64,000 nt of DNA from Asticcacaulis sp. ZE23SCel15 (GTDB taxonomy: Bacteria; Pseudomonadota; Alphaproteobacteria; Caulobacterales; Caulobacteraceae): positions 226,001 to 290,000 of the forward strand of contig NZ_CP130044.1 of assembly GCF_030505395.1 (NCBI RefSeq), in the 5' to 3' direction. Position 1 is the first letter of the stretch; every line of letters starts with the position of its first letter. Positions 26,027-35,262 of this stretch are shown here, piece after piece. The notes under the pieces were generated by a model. That model worked only from the letters and a program-made list of their open reading frames with translations, was not told the origin of the DNA and ran no database searches. Made by a program: the position numbers and the translations under genes.

Positions 26027-27612
26027 AACGGATTACCCCGGCCCTGATCGCCGCGCTAATGCTCACGGGTTGCGCGACCGTCACACCTGAAACGGCAACC
26101 TATTCAAACCCTGTTCTCTATGCCGACTATTCCGACCCGGACGTGATCCGTGTGGGCGAGGACTATTACCATGTCTCGTCCAGCTTTCACCTGTCGCCGG
26201 GGATACCGGTGCTCAAATCGCGCGATCTGATCAACTGGACGATCACCGGCCATGTGCTGCCGAAATTACCGTTCGCGCCTGAATACGACATGCCGGGGCC
26301 GTTTGAGATCGACGACACCAAATCAAAGCCCGTCACCGGCACCCGTTACGCCAGCGGTGTGTGGGCGCCGTCGATCCGTCACCACAATGGTCGGTTCTAC
26401 GTCTATTGGGCGACCCCGGATGAGGGTGTGTTTATGTCAACCGCCGCCACGCCTGCAGGCCCGTGGTCTAAGCCTGTGCATGTCATCAAGCAGGCCCGCC
26501 TTGAGGACCCGTGCCCGTTCTGGGATGACGACGGTCAGGCCTATCTGGTGCACGGTCGCGTCGGTGCCGGACCACTGATCCTGCATAAGATGTCAGCCGA
26601 TGGCAAAAGCGTGCTGGATGACGGGGTGGTGATCGCCGAAGACAAGGTCAATCTGCCGGTTTTGGAAGGGCCGAAATTCATCAAGCGCAACGGGTTTTAC
26701 TACATCTTCGCGCCCATCGGCGGGGTCGACAAAGGCCCGCAGGCCGTGGGCCGCGCCAAGGATATCTATGGCCCCTACGAATGGCGGGTGGTGCTGGAAC
26801 CCGGCACCACCAAGGTGCAAGGCCCCCATCAGGGTGGCTATGTCGAAACGCCGTCCGGTGAAGGCTGGTTCCTGCATTTTAACTCGACCGGCGCGTTCGG
26901 GCGGATCAACCATCTGCAACCCGTGCGCTGGGTCGATGACTGGCCGGTCATGGGGGAACCGATTGTGGGCAAGGTCTCAGGTCAGCCGGTCATGACCTAT
27001 ACACGTCCCGATACCGGCACGATTGGCACCGAGCGGATGCAGGCGTCCGATGAGTTCAGTTCGACCACACTCGGTCTGCAGTGGCAGTGGAACCATAACC
27101 CGGATAATACCCGTTGGTCGTTGAGCGAACGCCCCGGCTATCTGCGCCTTAAGGCCGGTCAGGCCCAGCGCCTGACCACCGCGCGCAATACCCTGACCCA
27201 GATGCTGACCGGGCCGTTTATGCGTTCGACCGCGCGACTGGATATCTCCGGCATGGCCGACGGTCAGCGGGCGGGCCTCACCCTGTTTGGCGTTAAGCCG
27301 GTATGGATCGGCGTAGTGCGTGAGAATGGCGTCAACCGGATCACCTTTGCCTCCGCCGGGATCGAGACCACAGGCCCGGTATTGACCGGCGACACGGTGA
27401 CCTTACGCGCCGATGTCGGTGAGGATCAGGTGGCGCACTTTACCTACAGCCTTGATGGCAAGGCGTTTACCGCCTTGGGGGAACCCACGGCACTGGCCAA
27501 ATTCTCATGGTGGAAAGGCTCACGGCCGGGGGTGTTCACCTTCAACAAACGCGAGGCCAGCGGCCATGTTGATATCAACTCGTTCCGCGTTGACCATGAG
27601 GTCGCCAAATGA
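26023..27612 (+). CDS. GH43 beta-xylosidase / arabinofuranosidase lipoprotein
   Basis: About 529 residues. The start is the ATG that overlaps the GH28 stop (ATGA). MKRITPALIAALMLTGCA is a lipoprotein signal with lipobox LTGC, so the protein is membrane-anchored in the periplasm or on the surface. The five-bladed propeller has the three GH43 acids: Asp in ADYSDPDVI (base), Asp in ARLEDPCPFW (pKa modulator) and Glu in PVLEGPKFIK (acid). A C-terminal beta-sandwich (about residues 345-525, from SDEFSSTTLGLQWQWNHNP) is the concanavalin-like domain of XynB-type GH43 enzymes. Likely removes xylose or arabinose from arabinoxylan oligosaccharides. Second gene of the four-gene ATGA-linked operon. Confidence 0.9.
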   Translation: MKRITPALIAALMLTGCATVTPETATYSNPVLYADYSDPDVIRVGEDYYHVSSSFHLSPGIPVLKSRDLINWTITGHVLPKLPFAPEYDMPGPFEIDDTKSKPVTGTRYASGVWAPSIRHHNGRFYVYWATPDEGVFMSTAATPAGPWSKPVHVIKQARLEDPCPFWDDDGQAYLVHGRVGAGPLILHKMSADGKSVLDDGVVIAEDKVNLPVLEGPKFIKRNGFYYIFAPIGGVDKGPQAVGRAKDIYGPYEWRVVLEPGTTKVQGPHQGGYVETPSGEGWFLHFNSTGAFGRINHLQPVRWVDDWPVMGEPIVGKVSGQPVMTYTRPDTGTIGTERMQASDEFSSTTLGLQWQWNHNPDNTRWSLSERPGYLRLKAGQAQRLTTARNTLTQMLTGPFMRSTARLDISGMADGQRAGLTLFGVKPVWIGVVRENGVNRITFASAGIETTGPVLTGDTVTLRADVGEDQVAHFTYSLDGKAFTALGEPTALAKFSWWKGSRPGVFTFNKREASGHVDINSFRVDHEVAK

Positions 27613-29162
27613 GACGGCGCACCTTTATTCAAACCAGCGCCGCCGCCCTGATGGCGGCCCCGGCAATCGCGCAATCCGCCTCGCAACCTGAATATACGAC
27701 GACCAATGCTGCCTGGCAGGCGGCCTATGATAAGGCCTTGTCGATCCTTGTTAAAAACACGCAGGTCATGCCGCGCTATTCCAAGCCGGTGTTGATCGAA
27801 GGCTCGGTCTATCAGGGCATCTGGATGGAATGTGGCCCGCACGAAGCGCTGGTTTACCGCAAATTCCGGCCCGATGTCGCCCGCAACAGCCATATATGTT
27901 TCTTTGAGCTGCAACGGGCCGACGGGCAATTACCGTGCAACAATAAGGTGACCGAGACCGGCTTTGGCCAGATCCAGATGGTCGTGCCGCTTGCCGCCAC
28001 GGCCTGGGAATTGGCGCGCGCAACCGGCGATCAGGAATTGCTGGAAACCGCCTATCGGGGTGCATCGATGTGGGACGGGTGGCTGTTGAAATACCGCAAT
28101 ACCCGCGGCACGGGCTTAACTGAGGGCTTTTGCACCTACGACACCGGCCACGACAATAGCCCCAGATGGCAGGGCATACCGCCGCAATGCCCCAACAAAG
28201 ATGCCAAATATTACCCCGAAGGCTTTAAACTGCCACGCCTGTGTCCTGACCTGTCGGCCACGACTTATGGCGCGCGCAAGGCCCTGTCCGACATTGCCCG
28301 CGCCTTGGGTAAAACCTCAGAAGCCGATATGTGGGCAGAGCGGGCGGCTACAATCCGCGACCTCATCCTGAAACGGTTATATGTCGCCGAAGATGCCGCC
28401 TTTTATGACGAAGACGCGACCGGCCAGTTCATCCGCATCCGCAGCGACATTTTAAGCCGCGTGTGCGGGGAGCACGTCCCGGATCAGGCCCTGTTCGACG
28501 ATTTGTGGACGCGCCAGATCCATAATCCGGCGGCATTCTGGGCGCCCTATCCCCTGCCTTCGATCGCGCTGGATGATCCGACTTTTGTTAAGCCCATCAC
28601 CGCCAATACCTGGGGCGGGCCGTCACAGGCGCTGACCGCGCTTCGCGCCCCGCGCTGGTTTGAGCACTATGGCCGCGCGGCTGAGTTCACCGTCATGATG
28701 GAACGCTGGTGCGAGGGACTGATCACAGATATGACCTTCCGTCAGCAAATGAACCCCATAACCGCTGAATTTACCCGCGACGGCGATGAGCCGGACTATT
28801 CACCGGCAGCACTTGTAATGATGGACTACACCTGGCGGCTGGCGGGCGTGGTCGAAGAACCTGACCGGCTGGAATGGAATATCCGCCCGAACCATGCGGC
28901 CTCAAAAGGCGCGCATTTCCGTCTGCCGACCGATGCCAAATCGACCGCCGAGGTGCGCTACAGCGGGCGGAGCGCTGATCTCAGCCTTGGCGGAAAGACC
29001 CTTGGCCGGATCGAAGGTGTGGCGCGGCTAATTACCGATACTGCCGGTAAACCTGTGGCCCTGCTCGGCATTTCGGAAACCCCGCAAAAGGTCACCCTAC
29101 GCCTGACGGGCCGCCGTGCCCGCACCCTGACCATCACAGCCAACGAAAGGATATCGCTATGA
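27609..29162 (+). CDS. (alpha/alpha)6-barrel glycoside hydrolase, MGH1/GH63-like, exported
   Basis: 517 residues. MRRRTFIQTSAAALMAAPAIAQ is a Tat-like signal peptide. The body looks like the six-hairpin toroid of trehalase/GH63/mannosylglycerate-hydrolase-like enzymes. Supporting motifs are IEGSVYQGIWMECGPH near the start, TYDTGHDNSPRWQGIP (the DNSPR acid loop of this clan) near residue 180, and ITANTWGGPSQAL plus DYSPAALVMMDYTWRL later, the counterpart of the WrGp helix. A short beta-sandwich closes the C-terminus. I cannot assign a substrate; its place between GH43 and GH10 genes, joined by ATGA overlaps on both sides, argues for a role in xylan or pectin side-chain removal. This is the least characterised enzyme of the operon. 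Confidence 0.7.
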   Translation: MRRRTFIQTSAAALMAAPAIAQSASQPEYTTTNAAWQAAYDKALSILVKNTQVMPRYSKPVLIEGSVYQGIWMECGPHEALVYRKFRPDVARNSHICFFELQRADGQLPCNNKVTETGFGQIQMVVPLAATAWELARATGDQELLETAYRGASMWDGWLLKYRNTRGTGLTEGFCTYDTGHDNSPRWQGIPPQCPNKDAKYYPEGFKLPRLCPDLSATTYGARKALSDIARALGKTSEADMWAERAATIRDLILKRLYVAEDAAFYDEDATGQFIRIRSDILSRVCGEHVPDQALFDDLWTRQIHNPAAFWAPYPLPSIALDDPTFVKPITANTWGGPSQALTALRAPRWFEHYGRAAEFTVMMERWCEGLITDMTFRQQMNPITAEFTRDGDEPDYSPAALVMMDYTWRLAGVVEEPDRLEWNIRPNHAASKGAHFRLPTDAKSTAEVRYSGRSADLSLGGKTLGRIEGVARLITDTAGKPVALLGISETPQKVTLRLTGRRARTLTITANERISL

Positions 29163-30277
29163 ACCGGCGCAAGGTTTTAGCGGGCCTGACAGCTACAGCG
29201 GTGGCCATCCCCGCCCAAGCCCAAACGCCGTCTCTGGGTGATATCGCCGCCACCAAAGGCATACGCTTCGGCTCGGCGGCGGGGATCACTAAGGGCGGTC
29301 TGCGCGACCCGCAGGTAGCCGACATACTGCGTCGTGACTGCCGCATCATCGTCGCCAAGAACGAGATGAAAATGTACACCCTCCGCAACACCCCGGCGGA
29401 GGTTTATGATTTCAGCCTCGGTGATGAAATGCTGGCCTTTTGTGAAAAGCACAAACTGCCCCTGCGTGGCCACACCCTGTTCTGGGCCAAGGATGAATTT
29501 ACGCCTAAATGGCTGCTGGCTCACGATTTTGGCCCCAAACCCAAACTCGCCGCCGAAAAACTATTGCGGGACTATATCGCCAAGGTCACCACGCACTACG
29601 GTGATCGCCTGACCTCATGGGACGTTATCAACGAAGCGATCGATGAGAAAACCGGCGATATCCGCGCCAATGTCTTCACGCGCATACTGGGCGACGATAC
29701 TCTGCGGATTTGCTTTGAGGCCGCGCGCGAACACCTGCCCAAGATGGAACTGGTCTATAACGATTACATGAGTTGGCGCGTCAAGGACGGCCTGCACCGC
29801 AAAGGCGCGATCCGGCTGCTGCGCTGGTTTCGCGACCACAACATCCCGGTCGATGCGCTTGGGATTCAGGGACACCTGGGCACCGATCAGGGCGCAGGCT
29901 GGGACGCCACCGCCGATGACAACGCCCCGCAATATGCCGATTGGTCAGCATTTTTGGACGAGGCTAAAAGTCTGGGTTACGGTCTGATGATCACCGAATT
30001 TGATGTCAATGAACGCCGGGTTTTGGGCGATATCAATAAACGCGATCAGGTCGTGGCTCAAACCGCCAAAGACTATCTCGACCTCACCCTGTCCAACACG
30101 GCGGTCAAGGATGTGCTGTGCTGGGGGATGGACGATAAATATAGCTGGCTACAAACCACCACACCGCGTGAGGACCGCCTGCCCCTGCGGCCAACGCCTT
30201 ACGATGATCAGTTCCGCAAAAAACCTCTGTGGGACGCGATGAACCGTTCATTTCAAAGCGCGCCGGACCGAACCTAA
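29159..30277 (+). CDS. GH10 endo-1,4-beta-xylanase, exported
   Basis: 372 residues, a single catalytic domain with no binding module. MNRRKVLAGLTATAVAIPAQAQ is a Tat-like signal. The GH10 barrel shows the acid/base Glu159 in SWDVINEAID and the nucleophile Glu280 in LMITEFDVNE, with LRGHTLFW, VYNDYM and ALGIQGHLG in the right order. It cuts the xylan backbone to xylo-oligosaccharides. Last gene of the GH28-GH43-(alpha/alpha)6-GH10 operon; the ATG overlaps the previous stop (ATGA). Export suggests it acts on oligomers brought through the TonB receptor encoded upstream, or on polymer at the surface. Confidence 0.95.
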   Translation: MNRRKVLAGLTATAVAIPAQAQTPSLGDIAATKGIRFGSAAGITKGGLRDPQVADILRRDCRIIVAKNEMKMYTLRNTPAEVYDFSLGDEMLAFCEKHKLPLRGHTLFWAKDEFTPKWLLAHDFGPKPKLAAEKLLRDYIAKVTTHYGDRLTSWDVINEAIDEKTGDIRANVFTRILGDDTLRICFEAAREHLPKMELVYNDYMSWRVKDGLHRKGAIRLLRWFRDHNIPVDALGIQGHLGTDQGAGWDATADDNAPQYADWSAFLDEAKSLGYGLMITEFDVNERRVLGDINKRDQVVAQTAKDYLDLTLSNTAVKDVLCWGMDDKYSWLQTTTPREDRLPLRPTPYDDQFRKKPLWDAMNRSFQSAPDRT

Positions 30278-30554
30278 ACCTCCGGGCGGTAAACTGGCCG
30301 CAATGGGGCAAGCGTGCGCCTTATGCCCGAAGGCCGCCAGAAATAAGCAAATGACGGCGATCGAACATGTGTATGGCACCGACCAATAAGGAGGTGTTGT
30401 CTGTTTTCGAAGTCAATGGGCGACAAAAATGCCATTGTTAGTATGCTTGCACTTGGGGTTATAGAACATCTCGATTTATTCGAAGACGTCTTGCCTTGCG
30501 ACCCTACGGGTTGAATAGGTTTTGCGCCTGCTCAATGAAACTTTTGCACCTTAA

Positions 30555-31748
30555 CTACTTTACCAGTAACGTACCTGCCGTATCCCCGGAAAAGAATGAC
30601 CAATCCTTTGGCAGGATATTAGTCGCTGCGGCATGTTCGGCCTTGATGCCGGGGGCGGCCAGACCGTTGATGAACCGCACGGTCAATACACCCGCCCCCC
30701 CGACAACCAGGGTGCCGCCTTCACCGCCTGTAATGCGGCCTTTGGTATCGACCGAGATCGTGCGTCCCCCGGCGCCGGTCAGGTTGTAGGCTGAATAACC
30801 GCCCACCATCGATACCGTTGTGACCTTACCGTCACCGCCCGATAGCTGTTTGGCCAGCGCCTCACCCAGTGAGAATGATCCTGATTCTGCGGCAATGGCA
30901 GGATAGAATTTCTGGTTGTCTGTACCAGTACAGTCCCAGGCGATCACGTCGGTGCCATTGCGCGTCAGGAAGGCAAAGATATCGCCGCAGACATCTACCC
31001 GGTTGCGCAAGGTGCCTTCCGCGGTCAGAGTCCAGTCCTGCTCAGCGACGTTAGCGCAGGCCTTGACGACCAGCGGTTCTCCTTTGATCGATGACGCCAG
31101 GCACTTATCGCCCTGCACGATCTGACCGCTGGCTCCGCTGCGAAAACGGAAATCCTGAACCGGTTTACGCTCGCACGTCTCGATCGTCACGGTGGAACGC
31201 CCGGTGACATTCAGACAACGCCCCTGCACATAATAGGTCGCCAGAACCGGCTGGCCGGTGATTGGGGGAATGGCCGCCACCGCCTGCTGGGGGGCCGGTG
31301 CGGTAACCTTGACGTTGGTCGCAAAGAATTTCTGGTTGTCAGTGGCGGTGCAATCCCAAGCGATGACCGCCGTGCCGGCATCCTTACGGAAATTGAGGAT
31401 GTCCGCACACAGGCCACTATCGCTGCGCAGGGTGGCGTCTTCCGCAAAGCTCCATTTCTGATCGTCGCCTTCGCCACACGCCTTGGCTACCAGCGGCTGG
31501 CCGCGCGTCGCTGCTGACAGGCACTGATCGCCCTGATGCAGACGGCCTGTGGCATCATCATAGCGGAGAAGTTGCGCCCCTTGCGCGTTGCATTTATTGA
31601 TGATCAGCGATCCGTCGGCGCGGGCCTCAAGGCACTGACCGTCGGCGAATTTACTGCCGATCGACATTTGCGGCGTAGCGGCCTGAGCGGACGTCACCGA
31701 CATAAACGCTGCGGCCAGAAACCCAAGACCCGTTATAAAGATTTTCAT
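30555..31748 (-). CDS. Secreted ricin-type beta-trefoil lectin protein
   Basis: About 397 residues. The ATG at 31748 has GGAG upstream and opens a signal peptide (MKIFITGLGFLAAAFMSVTSAQAA). Two ricin-B-like trefoil domains follow (about residues 25-150 and 175-300). Each has repeats with QKW/QKF/QDW motifs and the near-identical ends AWDCTATDNQKF and AWDCTGTDNQKF, showing an internal duplication. The last about 100 residues are Gly-rich (GGEGGTLVVGGAGVLTVRF) and match nothing I recognise. There is no catalytic domain, so it probably binds galactose, arabinose or xylose units. It follows the secreted GH51 gene on the same strand and may help hold substrate. Confidence 0.82.
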   Translation of the reverse strand: MKIFITGLGFLAAAFMSVTSAQAATPQMSIGSKFADGQCLEARADGSLIINKCNAQGAQLLRYDDATGRLHQGDQCLSAATRGQPLVAKACGEGDDQKWSFAEDATLRSDSGLCADILNFRKDAGTAVIAWDCTATDNQKFFATNVKVTAPAPQQAVAAIPPITGQPVLATYYVQGRCLNVTGRSTVTIETCERKPVQDFRFRSGASGQIVQGDKCLASSIKGEPLVVKACANVAEQDWTLTAEGTLRNRVDVCGDIFAFLTRNGTDVIAWDCTGTDNQKFYPAIAAESGSFSLGEALAKQLSGGDGKVTTVSMVGGYSAYNLTGAGGRTISVDTKGRITGGEGGTLVVGGAGVLTVRFINGLAAPGIKAEHAAATNILPKDWSFFSGDTAGTLLVK

Positions 31749-31810
31749 AATATTGCTCCCGGTATGAGCGGTGCCTGCATGAGGCACCGCTTCTGTATTG
31801 AGTTTGCGTT

Positions 31811-33391
31811 TTAACGAAGTTCGACCACAGTCACTGATTTCGGCGCCAGTTTCAGCACCAGACCGGACCCCGCCGCCTTGGCTTCATAGGATTTCAGGAT
31901 TACCGTATTGGGCTTATCGAAGGTGTTGTGGGCATCGATCCGGTCACCCGTCAGCACCCGGCCAACCGCGGATTTAGCTTTAAAGCCCATCGTCGACGTA
32001 TTGACCTCAGCCGGGCGGTTAGGATCGAGGTTAACCACCGCCAGCCAGATCTTGCCATCCTTGCCCTTGGCCGCAGATACATCAACAGCCGGCAGGGAAA
32101 TATCACCGACCGTATATTTGGCCGAATTAAGCGTCACCGGAATGTGGGTCGCCCCCATGAACGGCTTATAGAGATCAAAGACGTGGTAAGTCGGCGTCAG
32201 GATCATCTTGTCCTTGTCAGTCAGGATGACGGCCTGAAGCACATTCACAGTCTGGGCCAGATTGGCCATCTTCACGCGGTCGGTATATTTATGGAAGATG
32301 TTGAAGTGCAGCGCCGCCACCAGACCATCGCGCAGTGAGTTCTGCTGATAAAGAAAGCCCGGGCTCTTCAGATCATCAGTCTTATACCAGGTGCCCCATT
32401 CATCGACATAGAGCGCCACCTTCTTCTCAGGATCGTACTTATCCATAATGGCCGAATGTTTCTGAACCAGTTCCTCCATGTAGAAGGCTTCTTTCAACAC
32501 CACGGCCCAGCCCGCCTCATCAAAGCCGGTTGACGGACGTGACGGCGGCCAGTTCAGGCCCGCCGAGGTGTAGTAGTGCAACGACAAGGCATGGGTGTTG
32601 TGGTTCTTCATCTTCATGGACACTTCGGTCCAGTTGAAGTCAGCCACATTGGCCCCCGACATGACCTTGACCATGCGCGTTTCCGGCGTTTTCTGATCCG
32701 GGTGATAATTGTCTGAGAAGGTGGCAAACTGCTTGAACAGATTAGCTGAATGTTCCGGCGTCATATCCCCGCCGCAACCCCAGGTCTCGTTGCCAACGCC
32801 GAAATATTCGACCTTCCATGGCGCCTCTCGGCCATTCTGGCGACGCAGTTTTGCCATCTGGGAATTATCGCTGGCCGTCATATATTCCAGCCACTGCGAC
32901 ATTTCCTTTGGGGAGCCGGTGCCGACATTGCCGGCGATATAGACCTTACTGCCGATCTGTTCGGCAAAGTCCATGAACTCATGTGTGCCAAAGGCGTTGG
33001 ATTCCTCGACCCCGCCCCAGATGGTATTGATGGTCACCGGGCGCTTATCGCGCGGGCCGATGCCGTCCATCCAGTGATAGCGGTCAGCAAAACACCCACC
33101 CGGCCAACGGATCACCGGCACGTTCAGGTGCTTAAGCGCCCCCACCACGTCATTGCGAATACCGCGTGTATTGGGGATTTTGGAATCCTCACCGACCCAG
33201 ACGCCTTCATAGACCATGCGCCCCAGATGCTCGGCAAAATGGCCATAGATTTCCGGCGGAATAACCTTGCCAGATTTGGCGGTATCGATCGTTAGATCAG
33301 CCTTGATCGCCGTTTGCGCCAGCGCAGGGGCGGCCATCAGGGTTGTAGCAAGCGCCACCCCCGTCATCAGGGTTTTCAGTCCGGTTAGCAT
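31811..33391 (-). CDS. GH51 alpha-L-arabinofuranosidase, exported
   Basis: 526 residues. The signal peptide (MLTGLKTLMTGVALATTLMAAPALAQ) marks it as periplasmic or secreted, in contrast to the second GH51 gene at 38498. GH51 motifs: EIYGHFAEHLGR, VIRWPGGCFADRYHW, the acid/base Glu in FGVGNETWGCGG, and the nucleophile Glu in LYVDEWGTWY. The C-terminal beta-sandwich is complete. It would release terminal arabinofuranose from arabinan or arabinoxylan fragments. It belongs to the arabinan operon that reads TonB receptor, GH43, GntR, GH51, lectin. Confidence 0.93.
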   Translation of the reverse strand: MLTGLKTLMTGVALATTLMAAPALAQTAIKADLTIDTAKSGKVIPPEIYGHFAEHLGRMVYEGVWVGEDSKIPNTRGIRNDVVGALKHLNVPVIRWPGGCFADRYHWMDGIGPRDKRPVTINTIWGGVEESNAFGTHEFMDFAEQIGSKVYIAGNVGTGSPKEMSQWLEYMTASDNSQMAKLRRQNGREAPWKVEYFGVGNETWGCGGDMTPEHSANLFKQFATFSDNYHPDQKTPETRMVKVMSGANVADFNWTEVSMKMKNHNTHALSLHYYTSAGLNWPPSRPSTGFDEAGWAVVLKEAFYMEELVQKHSAIMDKYDPEKKVALYVDEWGTWYKTDDLKSPGFLYQQNSLRDGLVAALHFNIFHKYTDRVKMANLAQTVNVLQAVILTDKDKMILTPTYHVFDLYKPFMGATHIPVTLNSAKYTVGDISLPAVDVSAAKGKDGKIWLAVVNLDPNRPAEVNTSTMGFKAKSAVGRVLTGDRIDAHNTFDKPNTVILKSYEAKAAGSGLVLKLAPKSVTVVELR

Positions 33392-33421
33392 TATGGGTTC
33401 CTCTTCATTTAACTCTGCGTC

Positions 33422-34168
33422 CTAATCCATACTGCGCTGGGTATCATCCAGCGCCATACGAACCAGCGATTCCATGCACCAGCGTGCCAGCCCGACATCC
33501 TGCGCCACAATCGCGTCGAACACCTTGATATGATCCGGCATAGGGTCACGCGGCAGGGCGTTGCGGCGTTGCTTAAAGCGCGTCGACCAGGTAATCGCCG
33601 CCCCGATAGACGTACTGAGCGAGACCAGCGCCTCATTATGGGTGGCGGTAATCAGGGCATGGTGAAAATCGATATCACCCTTACGCCCCGCCTCGGTCGC
33701 CAGACTATATTTCGCCATGCGCTCCAGACCGTCCGCCATGTCTTTTATTTGTGCATCGGTACGGCGCAGGGCAGCCAATCCCGCCCCCGCCGGTTCGGTG
33801 ATCAGACGCAGTTCAAACAAGCCTTTGATGAAATCCTCGGACGGTTCCGTCTCAAACATCCAGCCGAGCACATCAGGGTCCAGAATATTCCAGCGCGACC
33901 TCTGCGTCACCCGCGTGCCGGCCTTTGGACGGCTTTCGACCATGCCCTTGGCGGCCAGAATGCGGATGGCTTCGCGGTAGGCCGAGCGGGATATATTAAG
34001 CGTGCCGCTCAATTCGATCTCAGACGGCAGGATCGTGCCGGGCGGATGGATATTTTTTAGAATATCGACCGCCAGCCGGTGGGCCAGCGCCCCGTGCAGC
34101 CGCTCCGGTGAGCCGTCCGCCCCCATGTCGCCCGCTCCGGCAAAGCTGTCGTTCAGGTCATCCATCAT
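33422..34168 (-). CDS. FadR-type GntR transcriptional regulator
   Basis: About 248 residues. The winged helix-turn-helix is at the N-terminus (LAVDILKNIHPPGTILPSEIELSGTLNISRSAYREAIRILAAKGMVESRPKAGTRV, about residues 35-90). The FCD ligand domain follows (LFELRLITEPAGAGLAA, DIDFHHALITATHN, DHIKVFDAIVAQDVGLARWCMES), whose D-x-x-H and H residues usually bind a metal and a sugar acid or sugar. The start overlaps the GH43 stop (ATGATG). Embedded in the arabinan operon, it is the obvious candidate for binding the TTGTCTGACA-like sites before the TonB receptor and the ABC operon. Confidence 0.9.
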   Translation of the reverse strand: MMDDLNDSFAGAGDMGADGSPERLHGALAHRLAVDILKNIHPPGTILPSEIELSGTLNISRSAYREAIRILAAKGMVESRPKAGTRVTQRSRWNILDPDVLGWMFETEPSEDFIKGLFELRLITEPAGAGLAALRRTDAQIKDMADGLERMAKYSLATEAGRKGDIDFHHALITATHNEALVSLSTSIGAAITWSTRFKQRRNALPRDPMPDHIKVFDAIVAQDVGLARWCMESLVRMALDDTQRSMD

Positions 34169-35181
34169 GACGCCACCGGCCAGCCATCGCCGGTCCACGT
34201 GAGTGTATTGATGCGCAAGGTCGCACGCCCGCCATTGTGGCCGTCATAGGCGTGATAGACAATATAATCGCGGCCTTCATCGCTGAAGACATCGCAGTGC
34301 CCCGGCCCATTCCAACTGCCCGACGGATCAAGATTGGCATGGAGCACAATCCGCCCGCCGCCGTCTTTCATGGGCTTGCCCCGATCGTCGGCATAGGGCC
34401 CGGTCACCGATTTCGACCGGCCGACCACCGTATGATAGGTGGAATTGACGCCCCTGCAGCAGAAGTCATATGACACGAACAGGTAATAGTATCCTCCGCG
34501 CTTAAAAATGACTGGCGCTTCGACCGCGCCCGGCGGATCGCGCTTGACCAGTGAACGCGGCAGAGCCTTTGGCTTCAAAAGAAGCCCCGTTTTTGGATCG
34601 AGTTCGTCCAGCTTTATACCGCTCCAGAAACTGCCCCAGCTCAGCCAGTGTCGGCCATCGTCATCGATAAAGGCATGGCTGTCGATGGCGTTATAATCAT
34701 TGCGCGTCTCAGAGCGCACCACAACACCGTCATCGCGCCAGCTAAACTCAGGTCGTGTGGTATCCAGCGTCGGCGTCGACAACATCGCGATACGGGAGGT
34801 ATTCTTGCCGAACATCGACAGTGAATAATAAAGCCGATAGCGACCTCCGGCATAGATGATATCCGGCGCCCATGCGCCGCGGGTGTCGGGTAATTCATCC
34901 TTAACCCACGCCGGAAACTGCGTCATCACGGCCCCTTTAAGTTCCCAGTTGATGAGATCCTTAGAGGTACGCCAGTGGATCGCCCCCGGCCCTTCGTTCA
35001 GGCGCGAGGTGGAGAATATGTGATAAATGCCATCGGCCTTGATGATGCACGGATCATGCACCGGCGACAGATTGCCCGTCAGGCGGTCACTGAACGGCGC
35101 GGCGCTGACGGCACGCGCCGGTATAGCCAGAGCCCCCCCCAGAGCCCCAAAGGCGATCAGGGCTTGCCTGCGGTCAAACAT
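34165..35181 (-). CDS. GH43 endo-alpha-1,5-L-arabinanase, exported
   Basis: 338 residues, a single five-bladed propeller. MFDRRQALIAFGALGGALAIPARA is a Tat-like signal. Acid residues: Asp in SPVHDPCIIK (base), Asp in AIDSHAFID (modulator) and Glu in PPGAVEAPVIFKRGGYYYLFVS (acid). VHDP, GAWAPDI, SWGSFWSGI and YHAYDGHNGG are the motifs of bacterial arabinanases of GH43 subfamilies 4/5. It cuts the alpha-1,5-arabinan backbone, giving oligomers for the GH51 enzymes. A terminator-like hairpin lies between it and the TonB receptor upstream; GGAGG precedes the ATG. Confidence 0.92.
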   Translation of the reverse strand: MFDRRQALIAFGALGGALAIPARAVSAAPFSDRLTGNLSPVHDPCIIKADGIYHIFSTSRLNEGPGAIHWRTSKDLINWELKGAVMTQFPAWVKDELPDTRGAWAPDIIYAGGRYRLYYSLSMFGKNTSRIAMLSTPTLDTTRPEFSWRDDGVVVRSETRNDYNAIDSHAFIDDDGRHWLSWGSFWSGIKLDELDPKTGLLLKPKALPRSLVKRDPPGAVEAPVIFKRGGYYYLFVSYDFCCRGVNSTYHTVVGRSKSVTGPYADDRGKPMKDGGGRIVLHANLDPSGSWNGPGHCDVFSDEGRDYIVYHAYDGHNGGRATLRINTLTWTGDGWPVAS

Positions 35182-35195
35182 GAAGCCTCCATCCG

Positions 35196-35233
35196 AAATA
35201 AAAGGGGCGCTGAACCTTTTGGGAACAGCGCCC
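35196..35233 (-). terminator. Terminator-like hairpin between TonB receptor and GH43
   Basis: On the transcript, GGGCGCTG pairs with CAGCGCCC (35226-35233 with 35205-35212) and is followed by CTTTTATTT. This could reduce transcription from the receptor into the enzyme genes. Confidence 0.65.
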
Positions 35234-35262
35234 AGTAACCAGAGGATACTTTCTGGGGAAGG

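Noticed and set aside
30416..30514. 32-codon frame (MGDKNAIVSMLALGVIEHLD...) in the gap after the GH10 gene
   Set aside because: The sequence resembles antisense frames seen opposite transposase genes, but the stretch is too short to claim an insertion-sequence remnant. The strong AAGGAGG nearby is 20 bases too far from the ATG.
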